Assembly (NCBI GenBank): GCA_002070185.1
Contig: MWCT01000005.1
Span: forward strand, 1-64,000
Length of the DNA: 64,000 nucleotides
Direction of reading: 5' to 3'
Origin: a candidate division BRC1 bacterium ADurb.Bin183
GTDB lineage: Bacteria > Sumerlaeota > Sumerlaeia > MWCT01
Positions 38,670 to 47,390 of this stretch are shown here, piece by piece. Made by a program: the position numbers and the translations under genes. The notes under the pieces are model-generated. The model ran no database searches and was not told where the DNA came from. It saw only the letters and a list, made by a program, of their open reading frames with translations. Every line of letters begins with the position of its first letter. Positions within the stretch are counted from its first letter, which is position 1.

Positions 38670-39245
38670 TCATTGCTCGACTGCGCGAAGGCGAATGGAG
38701 CGCGCGATATCGACGAGAAGCTGAAGATCTGGAAGCGACATGCTTGAGGTGAGGGTCGCGAGCTTCGTTTGCAGTGATTCCCGATGTGACATTCCCGCTG
38801 GCGCAGCCGTTTTGGTCTTACTGGCGGGCTTGGGAGTAACCGGTGTTGCAATTCGGCGCTCTTCCACGGTGAGGTGCTGGCTAGGATTTCCAGCCGCACT
38901 CATGCCCTTTGGCGTAAGACGCCAGACGCCACGAGGGGCAGCTGTATCTAGATAGCCGGCCTTCCGCAGATCATTTCTTGCCCAGCGGAGTTCGTTCTGC
39001 CATTGAGGTTCGGTGGGAACAAGTTCGACTAGTTTCTCCTGAGGAACCTTTCTCCAATCCAATCCTTTGCGTTCAAGCTCGTCGTAACCAGTGCTCGCGG
39101 GTATCTCTCGGTACCATTCCTGCGGAAAGGTGTAATTACTCTCCACCTCGTCGTATGCAGAATGAATCTGCATTCCGGCTTTCGTCCGCGCGAGAGTCTG
39201 AAGAAGCACAGATTGCAACACTTCCCGAGTTCGGATTTCTGGCAT
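38670..39245 (-). CDS. Mrr_N-like winged-helix protein (first cassette)
   Basis: 191 residues. The N-terminal 110 residues match the winged-helix domain that precedes the nuclease in Mrr-type restriction enzymes: LLQTLARTKAG early, then NELRWARNDLRKAGYLD, RGVWRLTPKG. No Mrr catalytic (D-ExK) domain follows; the C-terminus is a linker and a short helical segment (LQTKLATLTSSMSLPDLQL). It could be a DNA-binding regulator or the recognition half of a defence protein. GAAGGAG lies before the ATG, favouring it over an upstream in-frame start. Confidence 0.75.
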   Translation of the reverse strand: MPEIRTREVLQSVLLQTLARTKAGMQIHSAYDEVESNYTFPQEWYREIPASTGYDELERKGLDWRKVPQEKLVELVPTEPQWQNELRWARNDLRKAGYLDTAAPRGVWRLTPKGMSAAGNPSQHLTVEERRIATPVTPKPASKTKTAAPAGMSHRESLQTKLATLTSSMSLPDLQLLVDIARSIRLRAVEQ

Positions 39246-39263
39246 GCTCACTCCTTCTATGAC

Positions 39264-39329
39264 GACCAACAACGTATATACGGTTTCCGCATAAGAACCT
39301 TTATCTGATTTCTGGTCGGCATAAGACCC
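39264..39329 (-). other. attI-like site of the cassette array
   Basis: Core GTTGGTC (one base from GTTRRRY; its TTGGTC is one base from the TTGGGC expected from the first cassette's inverse core). Two direct repeats (GGTTCTTATGCGG and GGTCTTATGCCG on the minus strand) lie upstream, the nearer one ending 17 nt before the core G, as in the left relic. Confidence 0.65.
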
Positions 39330-39391
39330 CTGATAAAGTAAGTTCTTAAGCCCATATATATCAATTAAATAAATCCGTTGTATATAATATT

Positions 39392-39438
39392 AAGAGGTCT
39401 TATATGGTTTCCATATATCATGCCAATAAAGACCTCTT
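39392..39438. repeat. Nested inverted repeat just after the integrase remnant
   Basis: AAGAGGTCTT and AAGACCTCTT form perfect 10-bp outer arms 27 nt apart, with an inner ATATGG/CCATAT palindrome. It starts at the integrase stop codon and may be its terminator or part of attI architecture. Confidence 0.6.
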
Positions 39439-39603
39439 ACAATGAATCAACCGGACTCCTCACGCCATGTCCTCCACGATTCAATACATAGGGGTAAATC
39501 ATGGTGGTTTTAACATCTTTATGTCCTAAAAGTTCTTGAACTGTGGGATTTGTGCTCGCTTCGTGGTTGTATCATGGAACGTTTGATACGTTGTTATCTG
39601 CAT
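39437..39603 (-). pseudogene. Integron integrase relic, N-terminal scrap fused to last 35 codons
   Basis: The last 35 codons are a textbook IntI C-terminus: [17 protein letters not shown] (second catalytic His and the Tyr nucleophile) then [15 protein letters not shown] and a stop. Immediately upstream, where the GYDIR block should be, the sequence switches to [18 protein letters not shown], in another frame, which resembles the N-terminal scrap of the left relic (ATTYQTLHDIKKNRVHTP). Thus about 260 internal codons are deleted. The catalytic Tyr is intact, but the enzyme is not. Confidence 0.85.
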
Positions 39604-39725
39604 TATAAGTGCCATAAATTTACAGCCTTGCGATTTAATGGAAATAAAAAATTCTTATTGGAAAAGACTGGAGTATGTCAAGTATGTTATTCTCGCACGG
39701 ACGCAAAAATTATCCTTTATGAGAT

Positions 39726-39755
39726 TTATTTAATAACCCCATCTTCGCGGAGGAT
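39726..39755. repeat. Right copy of the 30-bp direct repeat
   Basis: Coincides with the last ten codons, including the stop, of the GDSL esterase gene; 29 of 30 bases match 35437-35466. Confidence 0.7.
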
Positions 39756-40505
39756 CGGTCGGATTGCTTCCGCCCAACGTTCGTAGCCGGTCTGATTGAA
39801 ATGAAGTCCGTCGCGGGTCAGTTCGGGCGGAAGGATGCCATCATTATTTGCCAAAAGGGCGTATAGGTCAATAACGCGGAACTTTTCCTCGGCGGCGTAT
39901 TTTTTTATCATCTCATTCCATTTGAGAATTTGCGGATTGAGCGTCGCAACGCGTTTGTATGGTTCGCCGGATGGGGGGCATGTGACGATGATGATTTTGA
40001 CATCGGGGAATTTTTGCCGAGTCTGGGCGATGACTTTTTTATATTGGTCGAACCAATATTCGAGGGCGATGCCCGAGCCGACATCGTTTGTGCCGATGAG
40101 TAGGAAAACGTGCGAAGGATTGCAATCAAAGAGCGACTCCTTCATGCGGTTGGTGATGCCGCGCCAGTTTGTCTTGCTGCCGGGGAAATCAGCGATGCCG
40201 TCTGACACGATGCCGCGATTCAGAACGGGCAGTTCAGGAAAAAAGATTTTGAGTTTGAAGCCTTGAGTAAGTGAATCGCCGAGGAAGACTATATTTTTTT
40301 TCGCAGGGTCGAGATTTTTGTTTTCGGCTTTGAATTCCTCAACGCGGTCGAGCCAGAACTGCTGCCATTTGCCGGGCGTGGGAGCAGGCTTGACGTCGGC
40401 GGCAATAGTTCCGCTTGTGGGCGAAGTCTGCGCGCCAAGGGTCATTATCAAGGCAAGAAAAAGAATCGTAGAACCGTATTTGAGTAGTGAAACGGAAATT
40501 TTCAT
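39726..40505 (-). CDS. Exported SGNH/GDSL-type esterase
   Basis: 259 residues with a signal peptide (YGSTILFLALIMTLGAQ). Catalytic blocks: FLGDSLTQGF (Ser), NRGIVSDGI (Gly), LLIGTNDVG (Asn) and DGLHFNQTGY (Asp/His). Probably a periplasmic esterase or carbohydrate deacetylase; the substrate is unknown. AAGGAAA precedes the ATG. The integron relic begins about 20 bp after its stop, and a copy of its 3' end stands at the other side of the array. Confidence 0.88.
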   Translation of the reverse strand: MKISVSLLKYGSTILFLALIMTLGAQTSPTSGTIAADVKPAPTPGKWQQFWLDRVEEFKAENKNLDPAKKNIVFLGDSLTQGFKLKIFFPELPVLNRGIVSDGIADFPGSKTNWRGITNRMKESLFDCNPSHVFLLIGTNDVGSGIALEYWFDQYKKVIAQTRQKFPDVKIIIVTCPPSGEPYKRVATLNPQILKWNEMIKKYAAEEKFRVIDLYALLANNDGILPPELTRDGLHFNQTGYERWAEAIRPILREDGVIK

Positions 40506-40557
40506 GATAGTTTCCTTTTAAGTTAGGTGAACCGGATTTGACATCCCGACCACAGAT

Positions 40558-43500
40558 TTAGTCTTGCTTGGCTATAAATCGTTGCGGCTTTTTTCGTGTA
40601 TCAGTCATCATCCAAAGATTGAATTGGTTTTCCGAGCACGTCATGAAAGTGTAGCAATTGCCGTTATTATCATCGTAAGTCGCATTACCCAGATTGTCTG
40701 TCATTGTCACCATAAAATAATAGCGGGTTCCGGGTTGCAGGTTGGGAATGAGCAATGTGTGAATGTTTTTCCATTCATTTGAGTTCACAACAAACTGCGC
40801 GACGCCGCAGGTGGTTGCGCAGTCAATCTGGACGATCGCGGGTTCGCTGGTTGATATCTGTAACAGCGCCCAATCGGTTGTAACTTGAACAATATCCAAG
40901 TCCAGCATTTGAGGTCCTTCACAATCAATCATGGCGCTGGCTTTGGCGTCTTTTGCAGCGCCTGTTCCATCGTCGGGGTCATGATAAGTCGCCACGATAG
41001 TATCGCCGTTCTTGACGGTCAGGATGCCGTCGCCCACTGCGGACTTTTCTGCAAGCTGGATGAAGGCTGTAAATTCTCCTGTGTTTTCGCCGGTTTCTGT
41101 CAGGATGACGTCCTCGCCGGTGGGTTCGGTATCGCTCACAATATTGATTATCAAAGTATCAACAATTGTGCTTGATTTATCCGCTCCGCAATCTCTGACC
41201 ATGATGAACGCCTGATCCGTGCATGCATAACTTTTTTGGGGGAAGTCAATACTGCCGTCCGAACAACCCTTCAAAGTTGTAAACGTGTAGCATTCGCCAT
41301 TGTTATTGTCCAATCGCGTGTTGAGCATGGTTAAATCCTGAACCTTAATTTCAAAATAATATGTTGTCCCGCGCGAAAGGGGTTCGAGAAGGATTTCGTG
41401 ATTGAACATATCGGGCGGAGCCGACTCGCCAAAAACTTTATAATCGCCGCAACTCTTGCCGGCACTGATAAAAGAATAGGCAGGTTCATTGGTTTGAAAT
41501 GTAATAAGGGCTGAGGTTTCTGTGATGTTGGATACTCTCAAGTTGCTGATGACCGGCGGCTGGCAGTCAATTATCGCCAAAGCCTGCGTTGGCGTGCTGA
41601 TGCCGTCCGGCACTTTGGTTGCCACAAGCCTCATGCCATGGATGGAATGCACAATTTTATCTCCGGGAATGTCGGGTTCTGGGCTCAGCTTGAAGGTGCC
41701 TTCGAACACTCCGGGCCAAGTAGTGCTCTCAGTTAATGTGATAGTTTCCGAACTCAGAATTTCGTGATTGGCGGGATTGATAACGTGGATAAAGACGTCT
41801 TTAATATCAATGCCATTCAAATCAGTATTGCTTGCGCAGTCGCGCATCGCGACAAGCACATCCGTATTGCAGCCATAAATGACATTATCGAAGACAATAT
41901 TGTTGTGTTCGCAGGCGGAAGGCGTTACAAATTCATAGCATTGACCGTTATTATCATCCATGGTATAATTGCCTGCAATATCGCCGACGTGAATTGAGAA
42001 TGAATAGGCTGTGCTTTGGTCAAGGTCACTCAGGAGGATGGCGTGTTCTATCATATCAACATAATCGCTTTCATTGCTCCAAAGACTCGAGCAGTCATTG
42101 CCATACGTAACGGATGCAAAAGTGTGTTCCTTTGTATTAAATCGAACGAGCGCTCCATAAAAAGATGGATCGAGGTCTACTCTCTGATAAATCGGCTCAA
42201 CGCGAACGTTGCTGATGACAGGCGGTTCGCAATCAACGGGCACGACTTTTTGAATTATAGCCGCGCCGTATGAATCTGCTTTGGCATCATAATATTTAAT
42301 GGTGACCTCGTCATTATCTGTGACCATGATTTTCCCATCGCCGAATTGTGTGGGAGTATCTACTAACATCACAGTGCCGTAAAAAATGCCGGAGTTTATA
42401 TCGGTTTCGGTAAGAGTGGTTGGCTCATCTCTTCCTTCCGTTTTGCTTGAGATATAGACAATGGCGTTTTCGATTGTGTCGGTGGTATCAAGGTCGCAAT
42501 CGGTCAGTGTAATTTCCATTGGACGATATTTTGTATCACAGGTATAAATGATGCGGTCGGTTTTGAGGGAGCCGAGCGAACAGAAAGTTGAACCGCGCCA
42601 GAGCTCCCATCCGCCATATTCATGGAAATTCATCGAATTGGCGGTTCCAACATAAAGACTTGTTTCATCAGCGATCATGTTGCGCAGACCATAGTTCAGA
42701 TAATTGGCGCTGAGTTGCTCACCGAAGCCATCATTGGTGATTGTGTACCATTCATCGCCATTTGTGGCGACAAGATCGAAACCGGGCATGATTTTATCAA
42801 AGTCTGGAATCGGCGGGAGTCTGAGATTATCCTTTGATTCCTTGTCCTTTTTTTGCTTTTGTGCCAGGGCAAGGACGCCTCTCTTCAGTGAATTAGGCAA
42901 GGGGAATGACCAGCCATTATCCATTATATCAAAGATGGTGTTCAGACTAAACATATCAACTGGCATGGTTTTTAAGTATTCCTCGATAACGCTTTCAACC
43001 AGATAACTCCAGTCCATTGTGCCGATGTAAAGCAAGCCGTTGTATTCCTCCATAGACCATGTGTAATTATTGAAGATGTTTCCGAAACCGCTGTCGCCGA
43101 AAAGGGGAGTGTATCCCGTTGAGGCTTTGTTTTCGCCATAGTTTTTTGTGATGGGGTTGAAAACGGCTAGTTCCTTGCGTCCCCAGAGGCATTGCACATT
43201 TACCTTGCGGGGCGACGGTCCGGGTTCTTCTTCAAGGCGGAAGACGCTGATGGAGCGATGACCGTTGACAACCAGATCCAGGGTGTCTGTGGCGCCGCGG
43301 TCTTGTCCGAGGACAACCTGCATGAGGGGGACGTGCATGGAGCCGAAATAAAGCCAACCGTTGTGTTCTTTAATGGCGCCGCCCCCAGAAAGGATGCCAT
43401 TTAGCGGGTCTTTATCATACATCGTGTAATTCCATACTTTTTCCCATTGGGAAAGATTGTTTTGTGTGAGACCGCCAATAGGAAGGACGGGGCTGCGATA

Positions 43501-44397
43501 AACACCCCAGGGCTGGAGATCCGGCGTGAGCCGCCAGAGGGGCCAGGTGGTTGCCCAGATGCGGTTGTTGTATTCCGTGATATTGGCAGGTTCGCCGTCA
43601 AGAATGCCCACTTCCTCAAAAGCAAAGGGGAATTTGGGGTGGCTGGGGTTGGAAATCCATTTAAGGACGCGTCCGCTGCCCAGAGGTCCATTTGGGGTGG
43701 CATCAATGCGCTGAACGCCGCAATAAAGATTTCCATCGCTTGCAACAAGGAACTGACGAACATTCGTATAAGGCGGAAGCATGGATGAGGCGACATGTTG
43801 ACCAGTGCTGACACTAAAGACCGCCATGTTAATAAAATCGGGAAGCGTCGGATTGATGGGGCGACCCACGCCGGCGAAAAAGACAAAATCTCCAAAGGTG
43901 GTGCAGGCGCGCCAGCCTAGCGTGTTGGTTGTTATGTCTTCAGGAATTAAAGATGTAAGATCGGTCAGTTCTGATGTTTTGATGTTGTACTTATAAATAT
44001 GAGGGGGACGCCAGTCGCCAACTGTTGCTCCCCACCTTTCGCCATAGGGACCTTTGGCAAACTCGCAAATGAAGTCGTCAGTGATAATGGGTTCAGTATA
44101 TCCCAGGTATGTTCCAAAAACAGCGCAGAGGGTATTGGCATTGGTGCCGAACCAAATATGATCAGGATCAGATTTGGTTAAGCTCCAGATATAGGCGTCA
44201 TTGGTTTTGGAATGTCCGTCCGAACAGGTGGGCGTTCCGGGAGTTAATCCCACCCCATCGTAACATTCATCCGGTTTGGCTTTGGCTAGCATGGAAAAAT
44301 CATCTTCGGATAAAGGGACGCTCTGGGCATTACCATGTATCGGAGAGATGCTCAGAAACAAGGCAAGACCCACCAGAAGGACATAGAAATTTTTCAT
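40558..44397 (-). CDS. Large exported protein: propeller-like N-terminus plus repeated Cys/FN3 modules
   Basis: About 1279 residues with a signal peptide (FYVLLVGLALFLSISPIHGNAQ). Residues 30-600 are rich in Trp, Tyr and turn motifs with phrases such as YNGLLYIGTMDWS and NGWLYFGSMH, resembling a beta-propeller. The rest alternates two modules three times: a Cys-containing module with the pattern LTET..NTG.F.G.....GDG...V.NGD.I...Y.D, and an FN3-like module ending DNNGxCYxF. It is probably secreted or surface-exposed and disulfide-stabilised; function unknown. A GGAGG 5 nt upstream selects this ATG over a TTG four codons earlier. Confidence 0.75.
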   Translation of the reverse strand: MKNFYVLLVGLALFLSISPIHGNAQSVPLSEDDFSMLAKAKPDECYDGVGLTPGTPTCSDGHSKTNDAYIWSLTKSDPDHIWFGTNANTLCAVFGTYLGYTEPIITDDFICEFAKGPYGERWGATVGDWRPPHIYKYNIKTSELTDLTSLIPEDITTNTLGWRACTTFGDFVFFAGVGRPINPTLPDFINMAVFSVSTGQHVASSMLPPYTNVRQFLVASDGNLYCGVQRIDATPNGPLGSGRVLKWISNPSHPKFPFAFEEVGILDGEPANITEYNNRIWATTWPLWRLTPDLQPWGVYRSPVLPIGGLTQNNLSQWEKVWNYTMYDKDPLNGILSGGGAIKEHNGWLYFGSMHVPLMQVVLGQDRGATDTLDLVVNGHRSISVFRLEEEPGPSPRKVNVQCLWGRKELAVFNPITKNYGENKASTGYTPLFGDSGFGNIFNNYTWSMEEYNGLLYIGTMDWSYLVESVIEEYLKTMPVDMFSLNTIFDIMDNGWSFPLPNSLKRGVLALAQKQKKDKESKDNLRLPPIPDFDKIMPGFDLVATNGDEWYTITNDGFGEQLSANYLNYGLRNMIADETSLYVGTANSMNFHEYGGWELWRGSTFCSLGSLKTDRIIYTCDTKYRPMEITLTDCDLDTTDTIENAIVYISSKTEGRDEPTTLTETDINSGIFYGTVMLVDTPTQFGDGKIMVTDNDEVTIKYYDAKADSYGAAIIQKVVPVDCEPPVISNVRVEPIYQRVDLDPSFYGALVRFNTKEHTFASVTYGNDCSSLWSNESDYVDMIEHAILLSDLDQSTAYSFSIHVGDIAGNYTMDDNNGQCYEFVTPSACEHNNIVFDNVIYGCNTDVLVAMRDCASNTDLNGIDIKDVFIHVINPANHEILSSETITLTESTTWPGVFEGTFKLSPEPDIPGDKIVHSIHGMRLVATKVPDGISTPTQALAIIDCQPPVISNLRVSNITETSALITFQTNEPAYSFISAGKSCGDYKVFGESAPPDMFNHEILLEPLSRGTTYYFEIKVQDLTMLNTRLDNNNGECYTFTTLKGCSDGSIDFPQKSYACTDQAFIMVRDCGADKSSTIVDTLIINIVSDTEPTGEDVILTETGENTGEFTAFIQLAEKSAVGDGILTVKNGDTIVATYHDPDDGTGAAKDAKASAMIDCEGPQMLDLDIVQVTTDWALLQISTSEPAIVQIDCATTCGVAQFVVNSNEWKNIHTLLIPNLQPGTRYYFMVTMTDNLGNATYDDNNGNCYTFMTCSENQFNLWMMTDTRKKPQRFIAKQD

Positions 44398-44565
44398 TTC
44401 TTCCTCCAAAAGATAAATTTATAAAAATTTAGAATACCCTTTGGGTTGAATAAGGATTCGGCGGGAATTTTATTAAATATAAAGACGCACACGTTTTTAA
44501 GCCCGAATAATAATATTCAGACTTATTTATCACTTTATTTTATGACACATGTCAATGTTTTTATT

Positions 44566-45150
44566 TTATTTTATCAGCCCAAGCGGAAGAATTGTTTTCT
44601 TATAAACCTCATTTAACACTTGAGCTATAGCAGTATAAATTGCCGAAGCGCCGCAAATTATTCCCTCGTAACCCGCAAAATGTTTGATGGAAACGTTGCC
44701 TGTGGCATCGCCGATTGCCAACAAAAAGAAAAGAATTGTGAGCGACGCGAAAACAAATTGCAAGGCGCGGTTGAGTTTGAGAGTCCCGATAAACATAAGC
44801 CCCGTAAAAATGCCCCACATCGCAAGGTAGGCGACCATGGAAGCATCTGATGCTTTTTCCGTCCAGCCAAGTTTTGGCATAACGATAAGACCTACAAGAG
44901 TCAGCCAAAAAAGTCCGTAAGATGTGAATGCCGTTGTGCCAAATGTATTATTTTTCTTCCACTCCATAACGCCGGCAATAATTTGAGCGCATCCGCCATA
45001 GAAAATTCCCATAGCAAGAATCATAGGGCTTAATTCAAAAAAGCCTGCGTTGTGGATATTCAAAAGCACTGTGGTCATTCCAAATCCCAAAAGTCCCAGG
45101 GGTGCGGGATTCGCCGTTGTGTCCTTCACCTCAAAAAAATTTCGTTCCAT
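44566..45150 (-). CDS. Acetate/succinate transporter of the GPR1/FUN34/YaaH (SatP) family
   Basis: 194 residues with six membrane helices. The N-terminal [21 protein letters not shown] is the family signature (narrow constriction NPAPLGL), and [18 protein letters not shown] follows. It would take up acetate or succinate with protons. AAGGAGAAGAG precedes the ATG. Single gene. Confidence 0.92.
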   Translation of the reverse strand: MERNFFEVKDTTANPAPLGLLGFGMTTVLLNIHNAGFFELSPMILAMGIFYGGCAQIIAGVMEWKKNNTFGTTAFTSYGLFWLTLVGLIVMPKLGWTEKASDASMVAYLAMWGIFTGLMFIGTLKLNRALQFVFASLTILFFLLAIGDATGNVSIKHFAGYEGIICGASAIYTAIAQVLNEVYKKTILPLGLIK

Positions 45151-45301
45151 CTCTTCTCCTTGTCTATTTATTTTGAGAGGAGTGTGACGAAGAAAACAAA
45201 GTTGTCCATAAAAAAATTGCCGCAGCGATAATTTGATTTGCGCTTTTTATTGACTTGATTGAACAACTAAAGGAGAAACTTTTTATTGATAAGTGGATAA
45301 A

Positions 45302-45757
45302 ATGGCTACGGATAAAAAATTCAATATAAAACCGATTCGATGGACAGACCCTGATATTCGCGCTGCGAAGGAGATTCGGATAAAAGTTTTTGTGGAAGAG
45401 CAACAAATTCCATTCCGCGAAGAGTTCGATGCTGCCGACCGAACGAGTTATCACGTTCTGGCATCCGATGAAACGGGGCGACCATGCGGGACAGGGCGTC
45501 TCTATTCCGACTCCCTTGACCCTCATCTGGCGCATATCGGGCGAATGGCTGTGCTGCCTTGGGCGCGGGGACAAGGGTGCGGCTCGGTGATTTTGATAGC
45601 ATTGATGAATGAGGCGGCGCGGCAAGGTTTTAAAAGGATTATCTTATCGGCGCAGACTCGCGCCGTCGGATTTTATGAACATCATGGCTTTGCCCCTGTT
45701 GGTGAAATTTTCACAGAAGTGAATATTCCGCATGTGAACATGAGTCGCGAAGTATAA
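45302..45757 (+). CDS. GNAT acetyltransferase, ElaA/YitI-like
   Basis: About 151 residues. IRIKVFVEEQQIPFREEFD is the characteristic entry of this GNAT subgroup, followed by AHIGRMAVLPWARGQGCGSVIL (acetyl-CoA loop) and LSAQTRAVGFYEHHGF. Substrate unknown. No strong Shine-Dalgarno; an in-frame GTG three codons upstream (45293) is an alternative start. Confidence 0.82.
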   Translation: MATDKKFNIKPIRWTDPDIRAAKEIRIKVFVEEQQIPFREEFDAADRTSYHVLASDETGRPCGTGRLYSDSLDPHLAHIGRMAVLPWARGQGCGSVILIALMNEAARQGFKRIILSAQTRAVGFYEHHGFAPVGEIFTEVNIPHVNMSREV

Positions 45758-45848
45758 AGCCAAAACCTCGTTAGAAAAAAACAATGCTTGCGTGCGAATA
45801 GGCGCTCATATTACAGGAATTTCACGATTTTCGCATAAGGAGTCCAAA

Positions 45849-46328
45849 ATGATTCCCATAGAGGAAAAAACAGACGAAACAGAAGAGATTAAAAATCTTG
45901 CCGTTGAGCTGGATGCCACGCGCAATCAAATGCAAAAAGCCATAAACTGGGGCGCAAACTGGTTTTTCATCATTGCGGTTTTATCGGTAATTAATTTCTT
46001 TTTCTCACGTTTCGTCGTCAACTACGGCGTCTCAAAAATTATTGAAAAGCAGTATCAACCTTCTGTGCCGGTTCTTTTTCTTCTAAACTTGTGTATCTCC
46101 GTCCTGTTTGCCGCATTTGGCGTTTGTGCACGCAAAAAATATTTATGGGGATTTATTGCAGGCATGATATTATACGGACTTGACGCAATTGGGCTTCTTT
46201 CCATGAAAGATTTCTGGGGTTTTGCATTTCATCTTTTAATTTTGTTTTTAATATTCAGGGGCGTGCGCGCGTTGAGAGTTTTTGAAAAAATAGAACAGAA
46301 GGGATATTTCCAACCGCCTTCGTTATAA
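45849..46328 (+). CDS. Small membrane protein of unknown function
   Basis: 159 residues: an acidic cytoplasmic N-terminus, then four hydrophobic segments (WFFIIAVLSVINFFF, VPVLFLLNLCISVLFAAFGV, LWGFIAGMILYGLDAIGLL, FWGFAFHLLILFLIFRGV) and a short C-terminal tail. AAGGAGT lies 6 nt before this ATG. No family recognised. Confidence 0.7.
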   Translation: MIPIEEKTDETEEIKNLAVELDATRNQMQKAINWGANWFFIIAVLSVINFFFSRFVVNYGVSKIIEKQYQPSVPVLFLLNLCISVLFAAFGVCARKKYLWGFIAGMILYGLDAIGLLSMKDFWGFAFHLLILFLIFRGVRALRVFEKIEQKGYFQPPSL

Positions 46329-46388
46329 GTCTTTTATATGTTTTTGTAATCCGAACGCTAAACGAAAAATAATGTTGAGGAGATTTAT

Positions 46389-46961
46389 ATGGGTATTTTT
46401 GGACTTTCCCGCGATAAAGTTATGCAACTTTTGGATGAGCATGTAATAACAGACCACCTTCGCAAACATTCGCTCGCCACAGAGGCGGTCATGCGCGGGC
46501 TGGCGGCGCGCCTTAATGAAGACGCGGAAACATGGGGGCTGGTTGGATTGGTTCATGACCTTGACTTTGACGAAACAAAAGACGACATGTCAAAGCACAC
46601 GATTGTTGCAGCGGAGATTCTTCGCAGCCATAACGTGCCGGAGGAATACGTAAGCGCCATCATCAGCCATTGCGAGCACACGCCCGGTTGGCAGCCGCGC
46701 ACAAAACCGCTTGAACATGCCCTCGCCGCCAGCGAGGCAATAACAGGTCTCGTTGTGGCAACGTCTCTTGTCATGCCGGATAAAAAAGTCGCATCCGTCA
46801 AACCGAAGTCGGTTCGTAAGCGCATGGGAGAAACAGCCTTTGCGCGAAATGTGGATCGCAACGCCATTTTAGAATGCGAAAAACTCGGAGTGCCCATCGA
46901 AGAATTTTGCGAGATAGCCGTTCGCGCCATGCAAGGAATCGCTGAACAATTGGGATTATAA
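46389..46961 (+). CDS. HD-domain protein
   Basis: 190 residues. The order H...HD...H is clear: LRKHSLATEAVM, GLVHDLDFDE, SKHTIVAAEIL and a later SHCEHT, typical of single HD phosphohydrolases acting on nucleotides. GAGGAG precedes the ATG. Ndk starts within 20 nt and recO overlaps ndk, so the three form one operon. Confidence 0.85.
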   Translation: MGIFGLSRDKVMQLLDEHVITDHLRKHSLATEAVMRGLAARLNEDAETWGLVGLVHDLDFDETKDDMSKHTIVAAEILRSHNVPEEYVSAIISHCEHTPGWQPRTKPLEHALAASEAITGLVVATSLVMPDKKVASVKPKSVRKRMGETAFARNVDRNAILECEKLGVPIEEFCEIAVRAMQGIAEQLGL

Positions 46962-46979
46962 TTATTGAAAGGATACAGT

Positions 46980-47390
46980 ATGATAGAGAAAACGCTCGTG
47001 ATGTTAAAACCGGACACTATAAAAAGAAAACTGATGGGGGAAATAATTTCACGTTTGGAAAAAAAAGGTTTAGATATTATTGCCATGAGGATGATACAGA
47101 TGGATGAAGGGCTTGTGAGCAGTTTGTATGAAGAGCATTTGGGGCGGGATTATTTCCAGCCGCTCAAAGAATTCATCATGAGCCTGCCGGTTGTGGTATG
47201 TGCCGTGCAAGGCGAGAACGCCATTTTATCCGTACGCAAATTAATAGGCGCCACAAATCCGCAGGACGCTGCACCCGGAACAATCCGCGGCGATTATGGC
47301 GCCATTACGCGATGCAATCTCGTCCATGCATCGGACAAACCCGAAACCGCTGTTCGTGAACTTGGCATATTTTTTCCTGAACTTATTTGA
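46980..47390 (+). CDS. ndk: Nucleoside diphosphate kinase
   Basis: 136 residues; balances NTP pools by phosphate transfer through a phosphohistidine. MIEKTLVMLKPDTIKR at the start, RDYFQPLKEF, the G-A-T-NPQDAAPGTIRGDYG loop, and NLVHASDKPETA with the active His. AAAGGA sits 6 nt before the ATG, favouring it over an in-frame TTG five codons upstream. Confidence 0.96.
   Translation: MIEKTLVMLKPDTIKRKLMGEIISRLEKKGLDIIAMRMIQMDEGLVSSLYEEHLGRDYFQPLKEFIMSLPVVVCAVQGENAILSVRKLIGATNPQDAAPGTIRGDYGAITRCNLVHASDKPETAVRELGIFFPELI

Larger units (their letters stand above)
35680..39706 (-). mobile_element. Reverse-integrase integron relic with six-cassette array
   Basis: On the minus strand the order is: integrase promoter flank, integrase remnant, attI-like site, then six cassettes each ending in an attC: Mrr_N protein, DUF488, VOC, PNPOx-like, DUF488 again, TIR. 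For four of the six attC sites (DUF488 twice, TIR, PNPOx), the inverse core (RYYYAAC) is complementary, exactly or within one base, to the TTRRRY that opens the same cassette, as excision and integration require. The Mrr_N cassette fits within one base; the VOC attC has a degenerate inverse core. All genes read away from the integrase, and the integrase reads in the same direction as the cassettes. The integrase is dead, so the array can move only if an IntI acts in trans. Confidence 0.9.

Noticed and set aside
38225..38899. A long DUF488 protein with a 109-residue N-terminal extension
   Set aside because: The extension runs through the attC of the preceding cassette and over the Mrr_N gene in another frame; the ribosome-binding site and the identical second copy both point to the 115-residue form.
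35437..39755. CRISPR array or transposon target-site duplication
   Set aside because: The repeats are spaced by genes, not by uniform spacers, and no transposase or terminal inverted repeats were found; 30 bp is also long for a transposon duplication.
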